Shown here in pieces: positions 53,521 through 61,465 of a stretch of 64,000 nt of DNA. Location: assembly GCF_000169175.1 (NCBI RefSeq), contig NZ_AAWS01000042.1:1-64000 (forward strand). Reading direction: 5' to 3'. Under the pieces are notes generated by a model, which saw nothing but the letters and a program-made list of their open reading frames with translations, did not search any database and was not told the origin of the DNA. Position 1 is the first letter of the stretch; each line of letters opens with the position of its first letter. A program made the translations under genes and the position numbers. The stretch is from Microscilla marina ATCC 23134. GTDB taxonomy: Bacteria; Bacteroidota; Bacteroidia; Cytophagales; Microscillaceae.

Positions 53521-53553
53521 TATGTTGAAAGGTTAATTGGTTAAAAATGCACT

Positions 53554-53712
53554 CTATAGAATGATATACTCTGTAGCCGTAGCATTGGTAGTGATTTTTC
53601 CTACAGTAATAGGAGTGGTAGTTTGCTTCGAGGTTTGCCCTCCCATACATTTGCTTTGTTGGGTGCGATTCAAGATTACATTAGTGAAGCGATCTATGCT
53701 TTTAGTTTTCAT
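53554..53712 (-). CDS. Double-glycine leader peptide (RiPP/bacteriocin-like), copy 1
   Basis: The 52-residue peptide starts at the ATG at 53712 (MKTKSIDRFTNVILNRTQQ), followed by SKCMGG, and a core of 27 residues rich in Thr, Gln and Lys, ending NATATEYIIL. It is the paralogue of the peptide at 53347: leaders agree at most positions, and the C-terminal NATxTEYIIL is shared while the middle is free to vary. The longer frame to 53862 is not supported. Both copies lie 33 bases apart on the minus strand and should be cotranscribed. Confidence 0.6.
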   Translation of the reverse strand: MKTKSIDRFTNVILNRTQQSKCMGGQTSKQTTTPITVGKITTNATATEYIIL

Positions 53713-55011
53713 TGTTGTTAGATTTTTTGAGTTAACTAATATCCAAAAATACGTTACATTTTTTGTTTTATGAAGCCATAATTCACCAATGGTGCCATTA
53801 TGCCTACGAATGCTTGGTATTACTTTATAGACCTTATTTTCTTTACCGATCAAATCAGGCACTTCGGGTCTTCAAATGGGGTAGTTAGCCTAAAAGTCAT
53901 AACCTGCCTGGGCAAAATGAGTATATAGTATTGCATAGCTGGTTGAAGGATCTTGGGAGTTAGGAACACTTGTGTTTCTTCTCTCAAGTTTTTTTTTGCC
54001 CTTTAGTTGGCATATTGTTGCTATAGCCCCCTCTAAAAACCTCCACTGAGATGATTTTTCATTGCTTTTTTTCTTTACCGATCAAATCAGACACTTCGGA
54101 CCTTCAAATGGGTAGTTAGCCTAAAAGTCATAACCTGTCTGGGCAAAATGAGTATATAGTATTGCATAGCTGGTTGAAGGATCTTGGGAGTTAGGAACAC
54201 TTGTGTTTCTTCTCTCAAGTTTTTTTTTGCCCTTTTTTAAATCAATTATACCAAATCGTTGCCATTACCCTTACGCTATTGTATATCTACATCTAAAAGC
54301 CATCACCAAACTTGTCCCCTCCTCTTGGTCTTAAGCGCAGCTGACCAAGAGAGCGGGTAACGATAGCGAAGAACTTGGTCTTGCCAAAAAAGACCACTAC
54401 AAGTGAGTTGGTATGGATTTTCAATCAGACTTGGTACACCATAAAAAAACAGGAGCCACCTGTATGGTATACCCCTGTTTTATCTTGTACTTGCCTGTTT
54501 ACTTCTTCTTACGTGCTATGTAGTTGGCACTTCTAGCCCCCTCTAAAAACCTCCACTGAGATGATTTTTCATTGCTTTTTTTCTTTACCGATCAAATCAG
54601 ACACTTCGGACCTTCAAATGGGTAGTTAGCCTAAAAGTCATAACCTGCCTGGGCAAAATGAGTATATAGTATTGCATAGCTGGTTGAAGGATCTTGGGAG
54701 TTAGGAACATTTGTGTTTCTTCTCTCAAGTTTTTTTTTGCCCTTTTTTAAATCAATTATACCAAATCGTTGCCATTACCCTTACGCTATTGTATATCTAC
54801 ATCTAAAAGCCATCACCAAACTTGTCCCCTCCTCTTGGTCTTAAGCGCAGCTGACCAAGAGAGCGGGTAACGATAGCGAAGAACTTGGTCTTGCCAAAAA
54901 AGACCACTACAAGTGAGTTGGTATGGATTTTCAATCAGACTTGGTATTACACCATAAAAAAACAGGAGCCACCTGTATGGTATACCCCTGTTTTATCTTG
55001 TACTTGCCTAT
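53713..55011. repeat. ~510-bp tandem repeat array behind the VWA gene
   Basis: Two full units lie head to tail at 54024-54533 and 54534-55046, differing by a few bases and a 3-base indel. A partial unit (about 53839-54002) comes before them. Each unit contains a 9-bp hairpin (CTCTTGGTC / GACCAAGAG, e.g. 54322-54351) and a second inverted repeat (AAACAGG / CCTGTTT) with T-run that looks like a terminator. The unit also carries a copy of the last 11 codons and stop of the VWA gene, with Met changed to Ile in unit 2. No gene is credible inside. Confidence 0.85.
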
Positions 55012-56289
55012 TTACTTCTTCTTACGTGCCATGTAGTTGGCACTTCTACTCATTTTTTGCGACATCATATAATCCATTTGAGACATGTTCTTCATCTGGT
55101 CGAGTTTCTCGCCGTAGGCTACAATACTGTCATACTGTTTTTTCAACTCTTCGCTGGGGGGCATTAGTTTAAAATAAGCGTCTAATGAAGCCTTTGCTTG
55201 AGCAATGATTTGTTTGGCTTTTTCAAAATCACGCCCATCAGCCACCTTTATTGCTTGTTCAAATAAGTCGTTTGCAGTAAACAAAGCTGTTTGCTCATGT
55301 ACTTTGGCATTTATGCCTGCACGATACGCATGCTCGTCGGTAGTGAGTTCCATACGCAAGTCTAGCTCATCAGTAATGCGCTCCATTTTGTCTATCACAT
55401 CGTCGTATTGCAGGCGTGTCTTCAGAACAAAAGGTTCGTCAGGAGTGCGAATTACCTCAAACTTAATCAATACTGCTTTTTCTTCTTCTGCTACTACATC
55501 ATTAAAGTTCACACTCACTTTATCGGGGCTTATATTTGCGGGAAAGCCATATACTTGAGTGCATTTGAGGTAACTCTGAGGAAAAACCACCTCTAGTGTA
55601 GTATTTTGGGCAACTACAGAGAGTAAACCCTCTAGCTCTTGGGCAAATATTTGAGGAATTTTGTCAGGCATATCAATAAAATAATAATTAGCGCCTCCAT
55701 ACTCCGACAAGTTGGTCATCAGTACCTCGTTAAAATCGGAACCCACTCCAAATGTAGACAAGGCGATGCCAGCTTCGCGAAACTTCTTCTGGGCAATTTG
55801 CTGTAGTTGCTCTGGGGCAGTAATTCCAGCATTTGCCAAACCATCTGACAATAGTAAAACCCGGTTTACATAACCGTTCGATTGGGTAGATTTTACTTGA
55901 GCGTAGCCTTCCATCATTCCACCGCTTAGGTTGGTCATGTTGCGTGCCTGAATGCCCTTTACTTTTTCGTGCAAAGCCTTTTTGTTGGTGACCTTTGCCG
56001 AGCTTGCCACCACATCTATTTCATCGTCGTATTGTACTATCGACAGCACGTCGTCGCTTTTGAGATTGTCTATGACAAAGTCAACTGCTTTTTTTACATA
56101 GTTGAGCTTGTCACCCGACATAGAGCCACTACGGTCTACTACCAGCGATATGTTCAAAGGAATACGCTCTTGTTTTTCGGGAGCTTTGCCACCCTTCAGG
56201 CTTAAGTATACAAATAGTTCTTGTTTGATGTGGCTGGTGAGCCAATACTTGTTTTCAAGGTGTGCTTCAAATTGCAAGGTTTTGTTCAT
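55012..56289 (-). CDS. VWA domain protein with MIDAS motif
   Basis: The 425-residue protein has no signal peptide. The von Willebrand A domain (about 40-220) has the metal-ion site: LVVDRSGSMSG (DxSxS, 51-58), then a Thr in MTNLSGGM and Asp in LLSDGLANAG. The N-terminal part (LENKYWLTSHIKQELFVYLSLKGGKAPEKQERIPLNISLVVDR) fits the YfbK/CoxE-type VWA group. A C-terminal helical region ends SANYMARKKK. Such proteins bind partners through the MIDAS and often work with AAA ATPases, none of which is adjacent. Its 3' end is duplicated in the repeat array downstream. Confidence 0.85.
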   Translation of the reverse strand: MNKTLQFEAHLENKYWLTSHIKQELFVYLSLKGGKAPEKQERIPLNISLVVDRSGSMSGDKLNYVKKAVDFVIDNLKSDDVLSIVQYDDEIDVVASSAKVTNKKALHEKVKGIQARNMTNLSGGMMEGYAQVKSTQSNGYVNRVLLLSDGLANAGITAPEQLQQIAQKKFREAGIALSTFGVGSDFNEVLMTNLSEYGGANYYFIDMPDKIPQIFAQELEGLLSVVAQNTTLEVVFPQSYLKCTQVYGFPANISPDKVSVNFNDVVAEEEKAVLIKFEVIRTPDEPFVLKTRLQYDDVIDKMERITDELDLRMELTTDEHAYRAGINAKVHEQTALFTANDLFEQAIKVADGRDFEKAKQIIAQAKASLDAYFKLMPPSEELKKQYDSIVAYGEKLDQMKNMSQMDYMMSQKMSRSANYMARKKK

Positions 56290-56723
56290 TGTTATATATT
56301 ATCTAAGTTTTTAATGAGGTAATTTATCTCCAATATAACATTACTGACTTAAGTTTTTACGCTTCGAACTTAAATAATGTAAAGTGGATGGGAGCGAAGC
56401 GAAGCTTTTTAATTACGAATTACGAGTTTTTCAATTACGAATTACGAATGGATCAATTACGAATGAGGGAACTCACCTTCACAGGAAGTCGTTTATCGGG
56501 AGGGGCAAGCCAAGCCAATTCAACCCTAAAAAAACATTTCCACGCTTTGAAAACTCGTTGTTAATATGTTGATTTACAGTATTTTAGTAATAAGTTTTCT
56601 TGCAAAAGGTGGGCGTTTTCACTATCTTTATTCATACTTTCAGGGTGAAAGTATAGCCCAAGAGGTTATAAGTTTGAGACCTTTCCCTCAAGGGCTTTTT
56701 GCAAACAAATTAATATTTACAAT
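56290..56723. other. Intergenic region with AATTACGAATTACGA repeats
   Basis: About 430 bases between divergent genes. At 56410-56463 a short tandem repeat of AATTACGAATTACGA type occurs several times (at about 56411, 56431 and 56454). The frame that runs through it (56384-56572) is an artefact of the repeats. No other structure is obvious. Confidence 0.5.
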
Positions 56724-56978
56724 ATGCAATTTACTGAATTAAACGCAGAGGCACAAGGTGTCACTATTGCCACCCAACAACTCGACTTGTTTGCTTTAAG
56801 TTTACGTGCCCGGCTTGAGGCATTTGTGTTTAACGCTGATGCTTCGTTAGACTATTTGCGGAAGCAAAAAAATGAACAACTCAAAAACTATTTGCAAACC
56901 ACCATTTTTGAGTTAGAGTGTTTGCTCAACGAGTTTGAGATGTACGATACATTGCAAACTCCATCACAAACCCAATAA
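56724..56978 (+). CDS. Small helical protein, function unknown
   Basis: The 84-residue protein is mostly helical: EAQGVTIATQQLDLFALSLRARLEAFVFNADASLDYLRKQKNEQLKNYLQTTIFELECLLNEFEMYDTLQ. It has no signal peptide and no known motif. The clean start, the codon pattern and a strong terminator 3 bases past the stop support it as a real gene. It stands alone between divergent or convergent neighbours. Confidence 0.6.
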   Translation: MQFTELNAEAQGVTIATQQLDLFALSLRARLEAFVFNADASLDYLRKQKNEQLKNYLQTTIFELECLLNEFEMYDTLQTPSQTQ

Positions 56979-56981
56979 CAC

Positions 56982-57017
56982 CAAAAGCCTGATTCAAATC
57001 AACGAATCAGGCTTTTG
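56982..57017. terminator. Perfect 14-bp terminator hairpin
   Basis: CAAAAGCCTGATTC pairs with GAATCAGGCTTTTG around an 8-base loop. It ends the 84-residue gene and, because it is symmetric, may also end the minus-strand reductase gene that stops at 57077. Confidence 0.85.
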
Positions 57018-57076
57018 ATAAAAATATAGAATAAGTAATGCTTTGCTAAACATTTAGAGCAGCAACAATACAACAC

Positions 57077-58141
57077 TTAATCAACCTCAATCACCACATC
57101 GGCGGTAAGCGGGTGCCCTACACAAGTAAGTACGTGCCCTTGTTCAATTTCTTTAGGCGATAGAGAGTCCTCTTCGTCCATGTATACTTTGCCTGAAGTA
57201 CAACGCCCCATACAAGAGGTACAAATACCACTTTGACAAGAAAAGGGTAAATCTATGTTGGCATCCAAAGCTGCATCCAGAATAGATTCGCTGGGCTTGA
57301 CCGTAATTTTGTGTTCATCGCCACTATAAATAATGGTAACCTCACGTTCTACAATACCCTCTACATCGTTGGCTGCTCCTTTTTTGGCATCGTCCAGGCT
57401 TGCCGTAAAGCTCTCTTTGCGTAGTTTGTCTTTAGGTAATTTATATTTTTGGAAAGTTACCTCTATTTGTTCCATCATTCCAGCAGGACCACACATAAAA
57501 TACTCACGAGGTTTGAACAACTTCTTTGGTAGACTTTTCAAAATAGCTTGCACCAAATCAGGGGTAAGCCTGCCTGAGTACCCGCTCCATCCGGCAGGAG
57601 GGTTTTCGAGTACGTGTACTATGTTCAACTGCTTGCCATACTTGGCTTTTAGCCCATCAATTTTGTCTTTAAAAATAATAGACTCTTCATCGCGATTGGC
57701 ATATACCAAAGATACTACCGCGCTTGATTCGGTATTGAGTACTGTTTGCATGATTGACATCATAGGAGTAATGCCACTACCTCCGGCAAATAATACTACA
57801 TGACGTTTGTTTTTTTTATTAACATCAGCAGTAAATACTCCAGCAGGTGCCATTACCTCTATAGTATCACCTGCTTTTACGTGGTCGTTTATATGATTAG
57901 AAACCTTTCCACCCTCCACTCGTTTTACCGTTACAGCAGGTTGAGCATCTATGCTAGGTGCACTGCACAACGAATAAGCACGACGAACCGACTCGCCCTC
58001 CAGCGAAAAAATCAAGGTCAAAAACTGCCCTGGTTTATAAGTCAAAGCTCCCTCCGCTGGGTTTTCAAATACCACAGTGACTGCATCTTTGGTTTCGTTG
58101 ACTACTTCTTTTACCTTTAATTGATAGTTATTTGAACTCAT
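57077..58141 (-). CDS. PaaE-like NAD(P)H ferredoxin-type reductase
   Basis: This 354-residue protein combines an FAD-binding domain (about 5-105, RRAYSLCSAP), an NAD(P)-binding domain (about 108-235, VVLFAGGSGITPMMSIMQTVL and FMCGPAGMME), and a plant-type 2Fe-2S ferredoxin domain at the C-terminus (about 270-354) with CQSGICTSCMGRCTSGKV and a final Cys in LTCVGHP. This is the layout of PaaE/HmpX reductases that feed electrons to oxygenases. The oxygenase partner is not in the window. It is a single gene. Confidence 0.93.
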   Translation of the reverse strand: MSSNNYQLKVKEVVNETKDAVTVVFENPAEGALTYKPGQFLTLIFSLEGESVRRAYSLCSAPSIDAQPAVTVKRVEGGKVSNHINDHVKAGDTIEVMAPAGVFTADVNKKNKRHVVLFAGGSGITPMMSIMQTVLNTESSAVVSLVYANRDEESIIFKDKIDGLKAKYGKQLNIVHVLENPPAGWSGYSGRLTPDLVQAILKSLPKKLFKPREYFMCGPAGMMEQIEVTFQKYKLPKDKLRKESFTASLDDAKKGAANDVEGIVEREVTIIYSGDEHKITVKPSESILDAALDANIDLPFSCQSGICTSCMGRCTSGKVYMDEEDSLSPKEIEQGHVLTCVGHPLTADVVIEVD

Positions 58142-58294
58142 AATTCAACTCTTTTCTCTTGTTGACTATTCTTTGGTTGTTGCTGCTATACAACTACCAA
58201 ACCTGCCCCAGGGTTAACTAATTCCCCAGGTTTTGACAAAACTAAGCATTATTTTGATTAGCTGAGAAATAAAGTGGTTTAGATACAAAGAGCT

Positions 58295-58750
58295 TTAGCG
58301 TTTCTCCCACTTGTTTAGCACAAAGCCACATTGGGTTAAATACTCCTGAAGAGCCATCGCCTCTGAAGGTAAAACCTGCCAAATAATGTGAACAGGAGGA
58401 AGTTGTTGCCGTTGTAGATTGCCTTGCTTCAATACATTGCTAAAGGTCACCATGTTTCCTGCCGGAACGTCTTTGAGGAAATAGTTTGCTTGATTAATAA
58501 TTATAAAATAATCGTTAACACCTGTATGCTTTAGTTGGGCAATAGAACGCTCTACAATATGCCAGTTAACAATAGGGTCGGGAATTTGAAAAACCTCTTT
58601 TGCTTGATTCAAAAATGCGGTTACTGTAGTAGCCTGTGAACCATCTAACAATAAATAACAAGCATTGTGTTGGCTCAGTATTTTTTGTTGTGTGAGCGCT
58701 TCTTGAGTATTTACTGCCCACAAGTATGAATGATAAGGTTGTTGAGTCAT
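58295..58750 (-). CDS. Barstar-like immunity protein
   Basis: The 151-residue protein has no signal peptide and follows the barnase-like toxin gene by 9 bases. The middle section reads YLLLDGSQATTVTAFLNQAKEVFQIPDPIVNWHIVERSIAQL, then NDYFIIINQANYFL. This is the barstar-family order: a first strand with LDG, a helix, a P-x-x-x-x-N-W turn, a second helix, then the strand YxLxIxxA. The NW pair (Asn62-Trp63) is kept, but the two Asp of barstar that contact barnase read as His and Arg here, so the contact surface must differ. It is most likely the antidote to the neighbouring RNase. Confidence 0.72.
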   Translation of the reverse strand: MTQQPYHSYLWAVNTQEALTQQKILSQHNACYLLLDGSQATTVTAFLNQAKEVFQIPDPIVNWHIVERSIAQLKHTGVNDYFIIINQANYFLKDVPAGNMVTFSNVLKQGNLQRQQLPPVHIIWQVLPSEAMALQEYLTQCGFVLNKWEKR

Positions 58751-58759
58751 AAAGTGTGG

Positions 58760-61324
58760 TTAAAATTTTCTAAATGTACCATAGTGATCGGTAGTGTAAT
58801 AATTGTTTCCTCCCCCTGATACTACACGTTTAGTCCCCCTATCAGGTCCAGTATAAGGTACAATATCGTACTCTGTATAATTTACCCCATCGGGCAAAAG
58901 CATCACAATACTACCTTTATTATCAGTTCCTCCATGATTACCAAATCGTTGTCCAGTATTGGTATTTGAGTTAATACCTCCATGTGCATACACTTTCCTT
59001 CTTATACTGTTGGTTTTGATAGAAGCCAGTGACGTACCTGAAGGTTCAGTAGCTACCTGGTTTGCCAGGCAAGTTTTATTTGCTGTCCAAAATGTTTGAT
59101 TATTGTTGGTTTCCAATTTATCATGTATTTGATTAAAAGAGTGCCCTGCCCGTAAGTATGCTTTTACATCTTTGGGTCTCCTCAGCCCTAAAACATATAC
59201 CACAGCCTCAATTCTAGTTTTACTAGGCCTGACTCCCCCATGGTTGTATACATAAGCAGCCTCAGCTCCTTGATCAAGTATTTTGTTAAGTTTCAGTAGC
59301 TCCTCAGTATCTGCATAACTTACCCCTCCACTCAATATATCATGAGTATCTTTCGCTGACCCTTTATGTTTGAGCAACCCCTCTGCTTTGGTAAATGTAG
59401 CTCCTTCATCTACCTCAGTGTTAGGGGCTACTTTCATTGTTTTTACATGGTTATGCCCCAATACATTGATTACATCACTGGCTTTTCCTTCCTTATTTAG
59501 CAATTTCAACACCTTTTTGGCACTTTTATTTTGGCGTTGTAGTAGTGTAACCAGTGGATCGATGCTATCATCTTGGTTTAATTCAAGTAATTGGAGTAGT
59601 TGATCTTCATGTCCACTTTTGGTTGCATTTAGTAGTTTTAATAAATTCCCCCCTTGGTTTTTACCAATGGCAGCCAGCAAATTGTGTAAGTAAGATATGT
59701 TAGCGTCTCGGTCAAGCAATGCTAAAAAATCAGCCTTTTCTGTTGAGTTAGTAACATTGACACGACTAAGGCATTGGGTGAGTCTACCTTCAGCCCCTAT
59801 AGTGACTTTTGCCAAAATTTCTGCCAATACAAAAGGATCTTCACCTGTGAGTTTTTTCAATTGTATGTATAGAGGTGGGTTGCTAATACGGGTTTTATTG
59901 GCTTTATCTGCCTTTTGCCATTTCCTCCAAAGTTCATCTTTTTCCTGCTGCTTCCTCTTTTTTTCTTCTTTAATTCTTTCTTCTTCTCTATGTTTCTCGA
60001 GCGCAGTGTCATAATGTTGTCCGATATCATTTGATTGTTTTTCTAATTGCTGCATTTTGTCAGAGCCTAACAAATCATTGTGCGAAGAAGTTGTCTCATT
60101 GAGGGTTGAACTGAAGACTTTTCTTTGTTCAGTGACTCTTTTGTCTATTCTTAGCCTTTTGGTATCAGTTACATAATCATCCAGGGTCATTTTCATACCA
60201 TCTATCTGAAAGTTTTCTTGATTAGCTTGTGCCATTGCATCATCCTTGAAAAACTGGAATACATCAAGCAAACTGTTTGCTTCACCTATTGCCTGGTTTA
60301 ACTTGATTTGAGTAGTATTGGTTAGATCACTGTCCAGTCCATCCAACCACTGGCTGAGTTCTCTTACCTCATCCTTTACTGAATTAAATGACTTTTCTTT
60401 ACTCTCGCTGGTAAAAGATGACAGAAACATGTAATAGTTATGTGAAGTCAAACTAGTAACTAGTTGTCCAAGGTTATTAGATAGTGATCGTTTGGTGATA
60501 GTATCCTTGAGTATTCTCAAATTTTGAATAACTGTGTCTGCATTGGCATAATTTACTACTTTAGCTTCAATGTTGTTCAATGTTCGACGATCTCTAGGTT
60601 GCATGGCAACGTTATTAATCTCTTGATTGAGTGCTACTATGTCATCCCATTTTTGCTTGCCAACCTCCCCGCCAGTCCAACCAAATACACCCCAACCACT
60701 TCCTCGTGACATTACCCTTTGAATTACCTCATTTTCCCCTCCTTGTTTTAACTGCATAGGAGCAGACAACGAAATCTCTGAGCTTATATTCCCCCCTTCT
60801 GTTTTCATTTGCAACGGCGTATCAGCAATTTGGTCAGCTGCTTTTTCATCTGTAGTATTCACAGGTTGTCCGTTTACTGTTTTATTTGCTTTTGGAGGGG
60901 TGCCACGTTGAGTGTTAACAATATAGTGTCCAACTTCGTGCTTAATATTTTGTTCGGTATCTTTACCAGGAGCAAAATCTATATTTTTACCTTGAATGGT
61001 TGCATCAGCCCCCACAGTATTCGGAAAAGGTGAGTTTTGTTTAATTTTCAAGTCGGAGGTATCTACTCCATATTGGTTGCCCATTGTCTGAGCAATAGAT
61101 TCTGGTTTTGAAGTACTTTTTCTCTGAATATTTTGTTGTTTTGTAGATACTGTACGTTGTTTGGCTTGTATTATAGGTGGTTTTGTTGTAGTCACAAGTT
61201 GTTGCTTAGCCTGTATTGCAGGCTGTTGCCCTTGTTTGCTTTGAATAAATGCTTGGGGTTGCTTTGCATTTGTTTGCTCAATTTTTTGACTATCTTCTGT
61301 TTGATTGGATATTTTACTTTGCAT
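58760..61324 (-). CDS. DUF4157 effector with C-terminal barnase/T1-type ribonuclease
   Basis: This is an 854-residue protein without a signal peptide. Residues 1-75 are a Gln/Lys-rich, disordered tail with repeated P-x-I-Q-x-K-type motifs. A DUF4157 domain follows at about 78-142 with the HEVGH motif (129-133). A long helical middle, including a Lys/Glu-rich coiled coil near 440-475, leads to a ribonuclease domain at the C-terminus. There the N1/T1/barnase signature is clear: Glu818 in YTEYD, Arg829 and Arg833 (PDRGTKR), and His847 in TTDHYGTFRKF. It would cleave RNA in a target cell. DUF4157 points to delivery by an extracellular contractile injection system. The gene directly behind it encodes a barstar-like protein. 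Confidence 0.88.
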   Translation of the reverse strand: MQSKISNQTEDSQKIEQTNAKQPQAFIQSKQGQQPAIQAKQQLVTTTKPPIIQAKQRTVSTKQQNIQRKSTSKPESIAQTMGNQYGVDTSDLKIKQNSPFPNTVGADATIQGKNIDFAPGKDTEQNIKHEVGHYIVNTQRGTPPKANKTVNGQPVNTTDEKAADQIADTPLQMKTEGGNISSEISLSAPMQLKQGGENEVIQRVMSRGSGWGVFGWTGGEVGKQKWDDIVALNQEINNVAMQPRDRRTLNNIEAKVVNYANADTVIQNLRILKDTITKRSLSNNLGQLVTSLTSHNYYMFLSSFTSESKEKSFNSVKDEVRELSQWLDGLDSDLTNTTQIKLNQAIGEANSLLDVFQFFKDDAMAQANQENFQIDGMKMTLDDYVTDTKRLRIDKRVTEQRKVFSSTLNETTSSHNDLLGSDKMQQLEKQSNDIGQHYDTALEKHREEERIKEEKKRKQQEKDELWRKWQKADKANKTRISNPPLYIQLKKLTGEDPFVLAEILAKVTIGAEGRLTQCLSRVNVTNSTEKADFLALLDRDANISYLHNLLAAIGKNQGGNLLKLLNATKSGHEDQLLQLLELNQDDSIDPLVTLLQRQNKSAKKVLKLLNKEGKASDVINVLGHNHVKTMKVAPNTEVDEGATFTKAEGLLKHKGSAKDTHDILSGGVSYADTEELLKLNKILDQGAEAAYVYNHGGVRPSKTRIEAVVYVLGLRRPKDVKAYLRAGHSFNQIHDKLETNNNQTFWTANKTCLANQVATEPSGTSLASIKTNSIRRKVYAHGGINSNTNTGQRFGNHGGTDNKGSIVMLLPDGVNYTEYDIVPYTGPDRGTKRVVSGGGNNYYTTDHYGTFRKF

Positions 61325-61465
61325 TGTGAGCTAGAATTGATTTAGCTAATCAATTTATAGAAAGTTCAAACAACATAAAAATTTGAGGCGTAGACAATGT
61401 GTAGACAACAGAGTTTTAGTGTATTTGCATAGTGATTCAAGGATTCTACATTCTTTGATATTGTG
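61325..61465. other. Upstream region of the RNase effector operon
   Basis: About 140 AT-rich bases between the effector start and the 3' end of the DUF5916 gene. This must hold the effector promoter. I see only a weak candidate pair (TTTG then TATAAATTG, minus strand). No hairpin stands out. Confidence 0.35.

Noticed and set aside
54885-55172. 95-codon plus-strand frame in the repeat array
   Set aside because: It runs through the tandem repeat and into the antisense of the VWA gene, so it is an artefact.
56384-56572. 62-codon plus-strand frame
   Set aside because: It is created by the AATTACGAATTACGA repeat and shows no coding character.
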